The translations under genes and the position numbers were made by a program. Of a stretch of 64,000 bases of DNA, positions 46,888 through 59,876 are shown one piece after another (positions within the stretch are counted from its first letter, which is position 1; every line of letters starts with the position of its first letter). Source of the stretch: Geosiphon pyriformis (Eukaryota; Glomeromycota; Glomeromycetes; Archaeosporales; Geosiphonaceae); the NCBI GenBank assembly GCA_016748015.1, contig JAAOMT010000400.1:624970-688969 (forward strand). The letters run 5' to 3'. The notes below the pieces were generated by a model that saw only the letters and a program-made list of their open reading frames with translations, was not told the DNA's origin and did not search any database.

Positions 46888-49667
46888 TTCTAGCTTTGGT
46901 CTGCGTTGCTGATGGTTTCTTTGTGAACTTACCTGGTTCCATTCGGATCTTTCTTTGCTGGTCCACGTTGGTACGGCTGGTAGTCCTGTTTTTTGGTCAT
47001 CAGCCCAAGAGAGCTGATAGGTTTCGATGGCTGGTAGTGCTGGATTTTTCTCAAATTCAAAGGTAGATCTTTGGTTGGTGCTGGGTTTTTGGAAGTGGCC
47101 ACAGGTGGCTGGAATTTTGGCCTGGTGGCCATTATAATTGATTAGAAGCTCTTGGGTGGTCCAGTCTAGGGTGGCGTTGGCTTTTGTTAGCCAGTCATTC
47201 CCTACTAACACTTGATATTGTGTAGTGTCTATTACTAATACTTTTGTAGGTATTACTATGCCGTTAATTTCGAAAGGAAATGAGTTGATTTCGTCATAAG
47301 GCAGCTTTGTACTTTCATCGGCTGTTATGATTTGGGATGTCGTGGCACAATTAACTTTGAAATCCAGTTGGTTTACTAGTTGAAGCATTACGATGCTTCC
47401 AGCGGATCTACTGTCTAAGATAAGTTTGATTGGGGTATTGTTTACAATGGCTTCCATATACATAGCAGTGATTGGGCGTTTTTCATCCAATACTGCTCTA
47501 CTGAACATAGCCTCGTTTTCCTCTAATTTAAAAGGAAAAATAGCTGTGAGGCTGCTATCTTCAGTGGCAACTGCTGGTGGTATTGTCTGGCTCAATTTGG
47601 AGGAATTCTTGGTTTTGTTTATGTTTCTACTATTATTGTTTCCAATAATCAGGTTTTCCAGTATATTAAGGTAAGTTTGTTGATAATTTTGGTAGTTTGG
47701 ATTGGTTTGCTAATTGGTTCCGGCGCGGTTTGGATTCCTCTAGACCAACATGTTCTGGTTCCACATGGGCTGATTTCGGGCCTCAGGATGCCAATTCGGG
47801 TTGGCTATGATGGGCTGTTGTTGATAAGCTCCTTGATTTTGATACGTGGTGGGATATTGGCATAGTATTGGCATGTACTGGTTTCTGGGCATTTGGAGTG
47901 ATGCATAGTAATTATTTTCACGTGCTTTCTGCATCATTCGCATTCGACATTGACTAATCAAATGTCCTATGCATTTGCAAAAATGGCAGGCGTGCATTTC
48001 TGTTCTGAATTCCTGGCATGACGAGTGATTATTTCGACTGTTGCTGACTTTCTGGCTGCGTCTTTGGGTGGTTGGTATGTATTTTTTCTCGGATCCGGGA
48101 TGAGGTAACTTTCTATTTTCTTAGAGAGTTCCTCTCCTAATCGTGTTACTCTTTTCTCTAATTTTTCTGTCTTATTTTCCTCCATTACCATGTTAACCAT
48201 TTGACTATGATTAGCTTCTTTCTCAGCCAATTCAAGGGCTCTGGTGAGCATAACGGCTTCTGGTAAGAAATTAGGGTGGGCAGGGCGTACTCTTCCTAAA
48301 ATGCTGCTTTTTAATTCTCTAATAAACTGATTTAAAACCTGAGGATCAGTGTAGTATCCTTGTTCAATCGCTTCAATCTGACGGCGAATTCGATTGAATT
48401 GAGCAAGGTATTGGGTGACAGTTTCACCAGTATTTTGCTTAATAGTATTGAATTCGTTTTGTAGTTAAATTATGGCGTTTGGGTCGCTAAAATACTCCAG
48501 AAGTGCATTTTTAAATTTGGTGAAGCTTATGGGTTTTGTTTCCAGGCTTTGATACCACGAGTCGGCTGTGCCTTTTAGGAAAAAAGGTAATGTTTGAATT
48601 GCTCTTTGGTTGTTCCAGTTATTTGCCTGGATGGCTTTTTGTGCTTCTCTAAGCCATGTGTGCATGTCCGTTTCTTCTTCCTCTTCTGAGAAATCTGTTA
48701 GTCTTGCAATGTATGGTGTGGTCATTTCATTGCCGTTTTTTGCTGGTGGGTTTATTGGTCTAAGAGGAGGTGGGATAATATTTCCTTGAGCATTCCTAAA
48801 GATGGCTTCCCTTATATCCAGTTTTTCCTCTTGATCACAAGTTTCTTGGTTTCTGGACTGGCTGCTTGTTCTAGTGACTGGTCTTGTGATTGTTTTTTCG
48901 CTGGTCTCTTTTTCGGATTCCAATTCAAACTCCTCTTCATGGTTTTCAAACCCCATTCTAAATTTTGGCTAAAAAAAAGGGTTTTGGAATAGTGATGAAT
49001 ATCTTCCTGTAATTGGTATGTCTCCCCAGTTACGTTGTTTAATTTTATCAGTATAACTAGGAGTTCTTGGCGTTTGTAGAGTTAATGTTGATGATGATGC
49101 AGCTCTTAATGGAATTTGTATCTTATTTTCTGGTGAAAAATGGTATGATTTATCTTCTGGTGAATAAATACGTTGTTTTTTTATTGATTGAGTGACAGTT
49201 TTCTTTGGCGTTTGAGCTGGTGTTCCTAGTTTTTGCTGATTACTTTCCTGATTAGTTTCTAAATTTTTTTTGGTTTTGTTGGCGCGTTCCCTAGTGTTTC
49301 CTGTGGATATTGGAAAATTTTTGTTGGCGTATTGCTCAATTTCTCAATGGATTTTGACAATAGTTGCAGCTATTACTGCTACTTTTTTTGTAGTGTATTG
49401 TGATAATTCTCTATACAATCCAAGTTTTGCATTGTGTGGTTCTTCTTCCTTTCCTATATGATAATTTATTCTGGCGTTAATATAATAAGTGAGGGCAGAT
49501 TCTGCTGGACAACACCCTTCTGGTAATCCAAGATTACTTTGATTTTGTGTATAAATAGCATGGCAAAATTTAAGAACAGTAAGATTAGGGGTTTTTGTCA
49601 CCACTTTTGTCTCTTCCTTTTTAGCAATGAATTATTGCTAATTATTATTTCCTTTTTTGATTTTCTT

Positions 49668-49685
49668 TCCTCATAGGGTTCACCA
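49668..49685 (-). other. Candidate primer binding site of element E
   Basis: In sense TGGTGAACCCTATGAGG two bases after the 5' LTR. The TGG start fits a tRNA CCA end. The tRNA is not identified. Confidence 0.6.
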
Positions 49686-49687
49686 AA

Positions 49688-50565
49688 TGTTACGGGATGG
49701 TTTTCTTGTTATATTTAATTGCTGATATCCCATTTTAATTGCAATCAGTCTTTCGTGAGTTCCTCAATTCTATTTGTGTAATAATGTCACTGTTACACTG
49801 AAGGCTTTCTTTTTACTGTTGTGATGTAAGTTATTCTTCAATTCTTGATTGTTGTGTGTGTTTATGTACTCTTTCTCAGAGGCTGAACTGAAATCTACCC
49901 ACTGTTTGGGGTCTTCTCTGAGGCTATCCTTGCAATTGCCTGATGTGTTTCTCTAATCTAGAAACACAGAATGTTAATGGTCTTTAGCGCTTTTCTAATT
50001 CTTACAATAAAGCTTTTATCAATTAGTAACAACATGAATAATCTTGATCAAGGATTATTCTTCCAAGAGATTCAGTTGATGAATGATAGTTTTATTTAAT
50101 AAATAATACAAGTAAGTTTCTTAATACTTTGGGTTGTGATAGTTCAGTTTTAAATATTTTTTTCATTTCTTTTTGATTTTAAAGGTTTCTTGGGATATTT
50201 AATTTGAAAGTATGATTTAAACTGGAGTTTGTTAAATAAAATTGGATCTATTACTTGATAAGTTATGATTTTTATTACTTGATTGATTATTTTCTAATAT
50301 TAAAACTACTGTATATATACATGTTTGTAGTTCTATGAAAAAACACATTGTAATACTTTCTTTTTGATATTTCAACCTGGTATTTGTTGCTATCACCAGT
50401 TGGTATTGGCTGCTATTGTGAACTGGTGCTTGCCACTATCACAAGATGGTGTTTGCTACTATATTAATTATTACCTTTCTAAGATTATTACTGTGCTATA
50501 TTATGATTAAATAGTTTGTATTATTTTTATGATTCTTTTTTTTGCTAAATTCTTAAACCATAACA
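49688..50565 (-). repeat. 5' LTR of element E
   Basis: Direct repeat of 40569-41435, slightly longer because of a short extra segment (ATTAAATAGTTTG, near 50505). Otherwise differences are few and mostly transitions. Confidence 0.95.
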
Positions 50566-50569
50566 GTGG

Positions 50570-50742
50570 TTTCAGGAAGCTATGGATAAAACTGTTACCA
50601 CTGAATCTCTGTTCATTATACAAAAAACTCAACCAAAATTTTCAGATAAACACACCTTCAGATTGCCATTATTAACAACAGCTTTGAACACCAAGTTACG
50701 AGTTTGTTATTTACTCCAACAACCAAGAAAACATCTGTAATA
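50570..50742 (+). repeat. 5' LTR of element F, right part
   Basis: Continues the F LTR after element E: matches 59700-59872 and ends CTGTAATA where the 3' copy has CTGTAACA. 50566-50569 is the duplicate GTGG. Confidence 0.9.
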
Positions 50743-50744
50743 TT

Positions 50745-50761
50745 TGGTGTTTCCTGTAAGG
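50745..50761 (+). other. Candidate primer binding site of element F
   Basis: TGGTGTTTCCTGTAAGG two bases after the LTR end, in the same position as in C and E. Confidence 0.6.
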
Positions 50762-50802
50762 TATAATCCTACAAAAAATTAGCACTAACAAATAAATCAA
50801 CA

Positions 50803-53800
50803 ATGACAGAATCAGAAAGTATAGGAACAAACCATTTAGAATTTGTGAAATTCTTATTTCAACACTATTGTCAACACTTGGGATTGAATTACAATCAGAT
50901 ATTAGCAGAATCAGCCTTCAATTTCTATGTCAATAAAAAAATTGTCTATTTGTTAAGAACACCAGTAAATATTGAATCAGCAAGAAAAACTTTTTACCAT
51001 AAATTAATCCAAAACACCAGCTTACCAACAAATTATAATTTCACATCCATTATTACTGAGATTAATAAAGAAATTGAACATCACATACAACAAAGATACC
51101 CAATTACTTATGCCAATAAAGGCAAAGGAAAATTACAAACACTGGCAGTAACACTTCAATGGATCTAACCACTTACTTGAAAGAAACACAGAATTGAATT
51201 ACCTACAAATCCATTATATCATTATACTCCTGGAAGTGCCATTAATATCACATCAACAGGCATGTTTACATTAAATGTGACATCAACATTTGGATAATTT
51301 CCATTCCAAAGTAAACAAAAGAAAAAAGATCTATTAAGACCATATGGTGCATACTTCAAGGAATTCAAATCAAGATCACCAACGCCATCAGGAGTTTGAT
51401 TACCACCACCTCAACCAAATTTTGGAATTACTGATCCATGGGAATCAACTGAATTGGAAAAAAAACAAGAAAAAGAAAAAGAAAAAGAATCTGAAGATCA
51501 AAAATTCACCTACCAGAATCCGATTATTGAGAACCTGAATATTGGGATCCTAAATTTTTAGACTCAGTAAGATCAAAATCTAGAAAATCCAGAAATCAAA
51601 ACTCCACCAAATCAGAACAACCAAAACTTTGACTTAATTAATCAACACAACTTATCTTCAAATATTATCATCAATCAGCCACCAATTGAACTGATTATTG
51701 AACCGATTTAATAACAGCAAATACCCTTTTAACAGCCATCACTACAGCAACTTATCTAGCAAGCGGTTTAGCAACTGCAACAACAGCTTCAACTACCAAT
51801 ACAATAACAGCAACCAATTGCGCCAATAGCTTTGGCACCAATTGCAAAACTTGAGAAGTTCACCGGCAAAGAGGATGATGCCCAGACATGGATCAATAAT
51901 GTTACCAAAGCCATTACTGCAAATAATTGAGATGACACAAGAACAATGCAAGTCATCCCATATTTCCTAAAGAATACTGCCAACTCATAGTATCATAGCT
52001 TGGCCCAGAAACCCCAAAATTATAATGCATTTAAAATAGAATTCCTAAGATATTTCAGTAATAATAGTAGCATCAACTATCTGGCAAGTAGTTTCACCAC
52101 CCTAAAGCAAGGGAACACAAAAGCAGTCACTCATACTAGAGATTTTAAAGCTGCTGAGTTAGAAGCCAATCATGCCCAAGCTGTGAATTTAGTAATGAAT
52201 GGATCATCTGACTTGGATTTTAAACTGAAACAATTCAGTAATTCCATTAATCAGAAATTAGAGAGATACTTAGCTAACAATTATTCAATTTATCAGTCTT
52301 CTCAATGATGTAATAATTAGGGAAACACAAATTGTTTCCAAAATCAGTAGCATCTATCATTATCAACAAATCAGCCATGGCAACAAGAAATGTAAATCTG
52401 CCACAACTGTGATAAACAAGGTCACATTAGAGCCAATTGCCATGCTTATAGTAACCCATGATTGGGAAATCAATATCAGAATCCTGATTGCTGGTTCCCA
52501 ATTCCGAATCATTACTTGAATCAAAATCAATATCAATCCGCTTATCTGCCAATAATGCCACCAATTTATCAAACACCAGTATATTAATTTCAAATATATC
52601 AACTGCAGCCATCCATAATATATCAACCACAACCACAAATAGTCTATCAATTACAACAATCAATTCAAATACCACCCCAAAACACATTTATGATAACATC
52701 CAGAAACCCCAGATCCAGAGTAATCCAAAACTAAAGATCGGCGATGGTGGTTCACCAACTAATCCTCAGTTTATCAAATCAACTATCAGAATCATGCCAG
52801 CAGAGTTTAGGAACTGGGTATAACCAAAACCCAAGTTCCCAGAACTACTTAAGTCTTCTGATTACCCCAGAAGATGCTATATCCAGCAAACAGGAAACCA
52901 ACCAGAAGCCACTTACCTGCAATATTCTACCAGCTGCCAGCACCGAAGACGAATCACTTGTTGCCATATTTCCATTTGAACTTGAGAAAATCACATCAGT
53001 TCCATTATTCAGTGGAGCCGCTCTGGATACCAAACCAATAACCATGATGTATACTAATGCCAAAGTCAATGGTTAGTATATTAAACTGATCCTGGATAGT
53101 GGATTAACTGGCAGTATTATCACCAAACAACTTATGGATCAATTAAGTCGCTGAGTTGATCAAGCTGCCAGCACAAGAATCATCACAGCCGATGGAGCAA
53201 CCAAAACTCCTATTGGCAAGATTGACAACTTCCCTTTTAAAGTCAACAGCATCATAGTTCTTATTAAAGTTTTGGTGATAAAAGCCACTCAATACCAAGC
53301 ACTAGTTGGTAATAACTGGTTTATGAAAACAAATGCCATACTGGATTGGACAATGCAAGAGCTCCAACTTAGCCAAAATGGTCAACATACACATGTACTA
53401 GCCACGTGTGGCCATTTCAAGACTATCAACACATCAGCACCACTCATCGAGTTTGAGGAGAAAAAAAAAAAACCTACTTGGGAAGCCTATCAAGTCTTGT
53501 GGGCTGACAATGACCACAATGAACTACTGCCAATACTCTCTTGGAATGACAATGACAATAAAAAAAGAAAACAAAGAGAAAAACATATCTGAGAAACCAT
53601 TATTGACACTTGGACCAACAATAGCCAAAGTGAGTTGCTACCAACAATAAGCTGAAAAGAAAAAGGGAAAGGGAAAGAAAAAAAAGAAAATGTACCTAAA
53701 GAAATCAAATCCACAGAAACACAACCAAAGGATGGACAAGCTCATACTCCATTCACCAGCTGCTATCACAGTCACCATTTATTCCACTTAAATACAAAGA

Positions 53801-56800
53801 CTGTGAAAAAAAACTTTCTTCCATGGGAGCATGGATCACGCCAGACAAAGACCACTGAACACGAACACATTATTACTGCAAACTGTGCTATCGCAAATGC
53901 TATGGATATTCAAAGTGCCAAGGCAAGTGGGACAATGAACCATGTCTCACTTGTGGCGAACAGCTACTCGACGAAAGGATGTGGAACAACATTCTTGGTT
54001 AAGAAGGAACATGCGACACTTTATACCAGTACATGATTCTCATTAATGACTAGGTGAGTCATGGCATGCTCATAATAACAGTTTGGCAAAGAATGATTAA
54101 CTGATTGGATGGCTACCCACACAACGAGAATGAGATCTGGCGAATGGCAAATGCCAAAGTTCAAGAAGCCATGCCCAGTGAAATTCTGGAAGTTAAAAAC
54201 AACCCACCTGAACAGATTAACATCATTCTTGTTCCAAATCTAGACATCTTTTTCAACATAAAAACCAACTCAGAAGACTTCCATGAGCATTACCAAAACT
54301 TGGCACCCACCAGAAAAGAACAAGAAAAGTGTTTAGCACAGCTAAACACTCAATTATGTGACCATTGTTTAATTTCATGTGACTTTCAATATTGTAATAA
54401 ATGTGACCTCATTTACAACCCACTGATCTGCATGATCTACATGATCCCAGAAGAAGAAGAACCAATCAGCAGCTGCACATAGGAATCAGAATCAATTTTC
54501 AATTTCAACTCAAACCCCAACAATGATAACGACAAAAATAATGGTTCTAGCTCCATTCAAAATAGCAATAACAATAACAATGATTCCAACTCAGATTCAA
54601 ACTTCGATTCAAACTACAAACAATATATCGCACTCTCTGACCTCACCAAGGAGCAGAAACTAAAATGGTTCAGCAACAATAATGAAAGTATTATGCCAGA
54701 ACATGTGCATAATACTGATGCAGGGTTTGATTTAAGATATCCTGGAAAAGATGTCATTAAATTGAAACCACATTCACATACTTACATTGATCTGAAAATA
54801 GCACCAGAAATTTTAGCAACCACAATGGTTTAACTAGCATCTAGGAATAGTCTAGCAAAAAGAGGAATTAACATCAAAGAAGGAATAATTGACACAAGAT
54901 ATATAGAAAATATCATTGTTATACTACAAAATAATTTAGAAAAGGCCTATGTAATAGAGCCAAATGAAAAAATAGCACAGGCAATATTCCTGCCTCTGGT
55001 CAAAATAGCTCAGTTAGTATCAGTAAGAAATAGAAAAAAATTAAGAATAACAGCAAGAGGGATACAAGGGATTTGAATCAACAGGTAGAGTAGATATACC
55101 AGTTAATATGGTGAAAGAAGAGATTATTGACAAGAAAAAAATTATCTCCACCAGTCAACCAATTTCTATTCCACCATATAACCAGTATATGGTAGTCATA
55201 GAAAGAAAAGTAAAGGATCAGAACCAGATTTTTGAGGCAGAAGCAGTACATTGTAAATTAGAAAAAATTGGACTCATTAATCTTCACATACCAGCCAAGA
55301 ACTACAGCCACATTAAAATTCCCATTTACAACAATACTGGAAAAGTTATAGAGATACCAGAAAAAACTATCATAGGACATTTAATTACTAAAATAGAGGA
55401 CCAACCACCAAACTCTATTCCAGACTTTCCACAGCTTTGTGAATATGTTGACATTACATCACAAACAATATATAAACAAAATAAATGTTATTTGCTCCAA
55501 CCAGAACAATTGAAACAAATAGACATGGAGAATCTAGACCCACTCCAATGCATGCAGCTGAAGATATTGCTTAACAAGTTTAATGACATCTTCACCAGTG
55601 AGAATGAATTCAACAGAACTGACATCATCCAACACCAGATCAAAACTGGAGATGCTATGCCAATAAAACAATAAATATACAGAGTACCATCTGCCAGCTA
55701 TGAGATCATTTGTCAAGAAATTAACTGGATGCTTGACAATAGGTTAATTCAGCCATCAATGAGCCCATAGTTATCACCAGTAGTACTTGTTCAGAAAAAG
55801 AATGGGAAAATCCGCTTTTGCATGGACTACAGAAAGCTTAATGGAGTCATGCATGGAGACAGCTATCCAACTTCATGAATTCAGAAATTATTTGATGCTT
55901 TTGGGGGAAACAAATAGTTCTCAACATTGGATTTAGATAGTGATTACTGGCAAGTAGCCATGGATCTAGTGGACAAAGAAAAAACCACATTTACAATACG
56001 GGAGGGAAATTTTGAATTTGAAATAATATTATTCAGCTTAACAAATGCTCCAATCACATTGCAGCAGCTAATAGAAATAGTATATACTGGCTTATTGTGG
56101 AAATCAGTAGTTGTTTATTTAGATGATACCAATATGTTCTCCAAAACATTTGATAATCATTTGCATCATCTATAACAAGTGTTTGAAAGGCTATGACAAG
56201 CAGAGCTAAAGTTAAATGCCAATAAGTGCTTTTTTGGCAAGACAAAATTAAAATTTTTAGGGCACATAGTAAGCAAAGATAGCATCAAAATGGATCCAGA
56301 AAAGATAAAGATAGTCAAAAACTTTCCAGTACCAACCAATGTGGCAGAGTTAAAATCATTCTTGAGATTTGCAGACTATTATCAATGCTTCATCAAAAAC
56401 TTTTTCAAGATAGCCCAACCACTCAATTATTTCCAAACCAAGAATGTGAAATACAAATGGACAGAAGCACAACAAGAAGCTTTTGATATTCTAAAAAGAA
56501 AGCTTATACAAGCTCCAGTACTAATCTATTCAGATCACAATAAACCATTCATCATTACCACTGATGTATTAGGCCAAGCATTGGGAGCAATACTATTACA
56601 AAAAGGACTGGATGGAAGAGAACATCCAGTCACATATGCCAGCCGAGATTTAACTCCAGCTAAAAGAAATTATGAAACACCAGAATTAGAACAATTAGCA
56701 ATTTATTGGGCAGTCATAAAATAGAGTGAATATTTGAGTCAGAAGTTTGATGTATACACAAACCATAAGGAATTAACAGCACTTCATAAACAGAAATTTG

Positions 56801-56919
56801 GAGATGGAAGACAATCAAAATAGAAAATAGTACTATTATCATATACTTATACTATACATTATAAAAAGGGAAAAGACAATGGAAATGCTGACAGTTTGTC
56901 ACAAATAAAACAAATCTAA
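50803..56919 (+). pseudogene. Element F gag-protease-dUTPase-RT-RNase H
   Basis: ATG 50803 starts a frame that is the same for gag, protease, RT and RNase H, with a small displacement in the Cys-rich part (about 53800-54490). Visible parts: gag 51840-52310, zinc knuckle CHNCDKQGHIRANC (52399-52440), retropepsin LILDSGLTG (about 53084), Cys-rich block (KWDNEPCLTCGEQL, about 53930), module LCDHCLISCDFQYC (about 54355), dUTPase, a beta-rich pre-RT segment (55108-55400), RT with YLDD (about 56117) and RNase H ending NADSLSQIKQI with TAA 56917-56919. More than twenty stops. Protease Asp and RT YLDD are intact at sequence level. Confidence 0.88.
54705..55075 (+). other. dUTPase domain of element F polyprotein
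   Basis: Motif 1 TDAGFDLRYPGKD, motif 2 RNSLAKRGI, motif 3 GIIDTRYIENI (normally DAGYxG), motif 4 EKIAQAIFLPL and the start of a Gly-rich motif 5 (TARGIQG). A TAA at about 54832 replaces a Gln codon. Same position as in C and E. Confidence 0.85.
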
Positions 56920-56948
56920 AACATCTCAACACAAAAATATAACAAAAG

Positions 56949-58323
56949 ATGAACATACAAAAATATCAACAACTATAACATTAAATAAATACTCAACAGT
57001 TCAAGGAGAAATTATCTCAAAATGAGCGAAATAATATCAAACAACAATCAAAACATTTTATTAATTATAAAAATATACTTTACCAGAAAAACAGAAGAAA
57101 TCCAGATCAATCAATAAGAGTTATTACAAAACCAGAGAAGGAGACAATATTATTCAACATGCATTCAGATTTAACAACAGAACATTTTCATAAAGAAGCA
57201 ACCATAGAAAGAACCAGAAAAAGATACTATTGGCCATCAATATATCCAGATATTATTCAATATGTTCAGAATTGTGATGCTTGTCAAAGAAGAGGTAGAA
57301 CAAAACTCAGTGAACCATTAAGACCAATCAAAGTGGAACAACTATTCAACCATATTAGAATTAACTTAGTTGGACTATTAACAATTACCAGCAGAGGCAA
57401 CAGATACATTGCAGTAGCCATGGCTATCTTACAAAATGGCCAGAAGCAAAAGCCATTCAAAGAGCAGATGCAGAATCCGTTGCCAAATTCGTTCATTAAG
57501 ATTTGATTTGTCAACATGGATGTCTAAAAAAACTACTATCAGATTAAGAAACTCACTTTGTGAACAGAACATTAGTGGAATTAAGTCACTGATTTAGAAT
57601 TAAAAGACCAGTATCATCACCATACCATCCATAAATGAATGGTTTAGTTAAAAGATTTAATAAAACACTGTGTAAAGCAATTGCCAAAATCAGTCAAAAA
57701 ATCAAGAAGAATAGGATTTGTTTATACCATCAGTATTATTTGCTTATTGGACAATGAAGCAAGATACTACACAAGCAACATCATTTAAATTGGTATATGG
57801 TAGAACAGCAACATTACCAGTTGAGATAGAAGTCAATACATATCCAACTAAACCAATAACAGAAGATAATTTCCAAGAAATCTTGTTGAAAAGAACATAT
57901 GACTTAATGGAAACACTAGAAAACAGATGACAAAAAGCAGTTAATAACATCCAAAAGTCACAAGAAAAACAAAAAAAAAGACATGATAATCAACTACTAG
58001 ACAAACCAGTTAAATTCAAGATTGGAAACAAAGTACTTTTACATCATACCAAAGTGAAAAAACAATGGAGTAGAAAATTTGACCCCAAATGGGACAGACC
58101 ATTTCACATAGAAGAAATTTTTGGAAATGGAGCTTATAAATTAAGATAAAACAACAAAATCTTAGCCAAAGCAGCACATGGTGATCGACTAAAACCATAT
58201 TACCAAATAGCATCATCATCTACCAATAACATTCCACAATTAGAAGTACAACAAATACTAGTCCAACCAGATGAGATTCCATGAAATCTGGAACCAATTA
58301 TAATCATTGGACCAAACACATAA
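56949..58323 (+). pseudogene. Element F integrase, separate ORF
   Basis: ATG 56949 lies 29 bases after the RNase H stop, in another frame, exactly the spacing seen in E. Start region MNIQKYQQL matches A (MNTQKY). HHCC module MHSDLTTEHFHKE...CDAC, core Asp changed to Asn (IRINLVGLL), LLSD kept, Glu changed to Lys (NGLVKRFNKTL), GPF-like WDRPFHIEEIFGNG. One displacement near 57430 changes the frame. TGA in EIP*NLEP near 58283. Ends TAA 58321-58323. Confidence 0.86.
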
Positions 58324-58371
58324 AATCAAACAATAAAAGAGTATATAAAGACACAGTATACATGACAAAAG

Positions 58372-59012
58372 CAACCAAGAAAATGGAAATACCAGATTAT
58401 ATTCACATCATAGCTCAACAATTATTCCAGGCCTTAAATCAACAATCTTTAAACTTGAAAATTATCATTAACAACCAAACAATTTACTATCAAAACACCA
58501 AAAAAAAGACAAAAAATACACCATATTAACAGTTATCAAAGAATAATAAAAACAGATTAGATAATATAGTAGAAAAAGTAAAGAACACTTTTGGGAAAAT
58601 ACCTATTAGAGCACCAATAAAAGAACTTACAAAAGAGAATTGGAAGCAATGAACAGAACAACTTCTAATATCATACTGTTACTACCAATTAGGTCGAAAG
58701 TTGAATATTCAGGAGTTGTATATCAACAAATCCAAGAGGATATTTAACCAAAATATAATACAGCAAATTGAAGAATTTATTGGAAAAAAAACAAACTCAA
58801 CACTATATGTAAGAACAATTTATTAACTACACAACATATTTTAAAACTATCCAAAAATATTGTTATATTCTAACATAGAAACCATACTCATTAACCAATG
58901 AGGAAGAATGAACAATGTACAAGTAGAAAACATGAAGAACAGAGTCGAACAAACAATACTTGAAAAAGAAGTCTTAGAATTAATTCAAAATGAAGATTTT
59001 GACAGAGCTTAA
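58372..59012 (+). pseudogene. Element F ORF3, several stops
   Basis: Starts MTKATKKMEIPDYIHI, matching A (RKMEITDNIHL). KIIINNQTIYYQN and the core SYCYYQLGRKLNIQELY with FIGKK (about 58670-58790) are conserved. A frame change and stops follow in the last third, but the end DFDRA with TAA 59010-59012 is kept. Unknown function; same place as in A, C and E. Confidence 0.65.
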
Positions 59013-59016
59013 TATT

Positions 59017-59031
59017 AAAAGAAGAAGATAA
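59017..59031 (+). other. Polypurine tract of element F
   Basis: AAAAGAAGAAGATAA directly before the LTR start TGTTACC. Confidence 0.75.
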
Positions 59032-59872
59032 TGTTACCTATAAAAGAAAAAAAACAGATATAGAAAATAGCAAACCAATAGGAAAATAGTATTTAGCATG
59101 TGAGCACATTGCTCAGCAATGTGGAGCAATGTCAGAAATTATGGCACATTGCTCAGCAATATGGAGCAATGTCAGAAAACACTGCATATTGCTCAGCAAT
59201 GTGAAGCAATATTAGAAAATTAGAGCACATTGCTCAAGAAATCATAGCACATTACTCAAGAATGTGAGCAATCTCATATCATGTATATATAGCAGTAGCA
59301 TTAGAAGTAAAAAAAAGAAGAATCTTTTAGTTAGAAATCTCCCATTCACAAATATTGAATAAATAAATTATTTACCATCCAAATCCACTCTTCACTATCA
59401 ACACTCCATGTTGATAGCAATTGATACTTAATCACACTAGAACAATAGCTCTTGATTATAACTATTGACAGATACTAACTTGCATATTGCCTTGGCTCAT
59501 TTCTTTATGTTATTTCTTTTATTTTCTTGTTTTAATTATTGTTATTACTAATTCTATTGAGGATTAACATGCAGAGTACTGACATCAAGATATAGCACTA
59601 GTAAAAGACCCAGAAATAAGGATAGAACACTCAATTGAGGTTAGCTTACCAGGAGAAACACCAGCCATCACACTAAGAAAAAAATTAACAAAACTGCGGT
59701 TTTGGGAAGCTATGGATAAAACTGTTACCACTGAATCTCTGTCCATTATACAAAGGACTCAACCAAAACCTTTAGATAAACACACTTTCAGATTGCCATC
59801 ATTGACAACAGCTTTGAACACCAAGTTACATGTTTGTTATTTATTTCAACAACCAAGAAAACATCTGTAACA
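59032..59872 (+). repeat. 3' LTR of element F
   Basis: Ends TGTTACC and TGTAACA. The U3 has three 40-bp units, each centred on a near-perfect 17-base palindrome ACATTGCTCAGCAATGT (59106-59122, 59146-59162, 59186-59202), followed by the TGTATATATAGCAG box (about 59281). Confidence 0.93.
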
Positions 59873-59876
59873 TTAT

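Larger units (their letters stand above)
43611..49604 (-). pseudogene. Element E gag-protease-dUTPase-RT-RNase H
   Basis: Starts at ATG 49604 (MVTKTPNLTV, alike C). Gag capsid region 48956-48465 with FFLKGTADSWYQSL; zinc knuckle CHFCKCIGHLISQC (about 47950-47991); retropepsin with LILDSRSAG (Gly changed to Arg); Cys-rich domain; dUTPase; RT (45439-44490) with FSTLDLTSGYW and YLDD; RNase H (44012-43611) with LVTDAS and NADCLSR. One base slip near 48000 and another near 46400 alter the frame; other damage is stops. A 20-N gap with duplicated sequence interrupts the RT end. The terminal stop follows RIKHT. Confidence 0.88.
40569..50565 (-). mobile_element. Ty3/gypsy element E with dUTPase, inserted in the 5' LTR of F
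   Basis: LTRs 40569-41435 and 49688-50565 enclose gag-pol, integrase and ORF3 on the minus strand. Exact target duplication GTGG (40565-40568 and 50566-50569). The surrounding F LTR is continuous when E is removed, by comparison with 59680-59740. An assembly gap lies in RT. It is the youngest insertion in this nest by position. Confidence 0.95.
39892..59872 (+). mobile_element. Ty3/gypsy element F with dUTPase, split by element E
   Basis: 5' LTR in two pieces (39892-40568 and 50570-50742), gag-pol 50803-56919, integrase 56949-58323, ORF3 58372-59012 and 3' LTR 59032-59872. Target duplication TCAT (39888-39891) and TTAT (59873-59876). It is inserted in a decayed LINE and interrupted in its 5' LTR by element E. 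It has many stops and a few indels, so it is inactive. Closest relative in the window is element A. Confidence 0.93.

Noticed and set aside
56917-56951. Programmed frameshift between RNase H and integrase
   Set aside because: The offset between the frames is not the same in all elements and an ATG is present, so a separate start is the simpler reading.
59101-59282. CRISPR-like array from regularly spaced repeats
   Set aside because: Lies in the U3 of an LTR, has no spacers of unique sequence, and the organism is eukaryotic.
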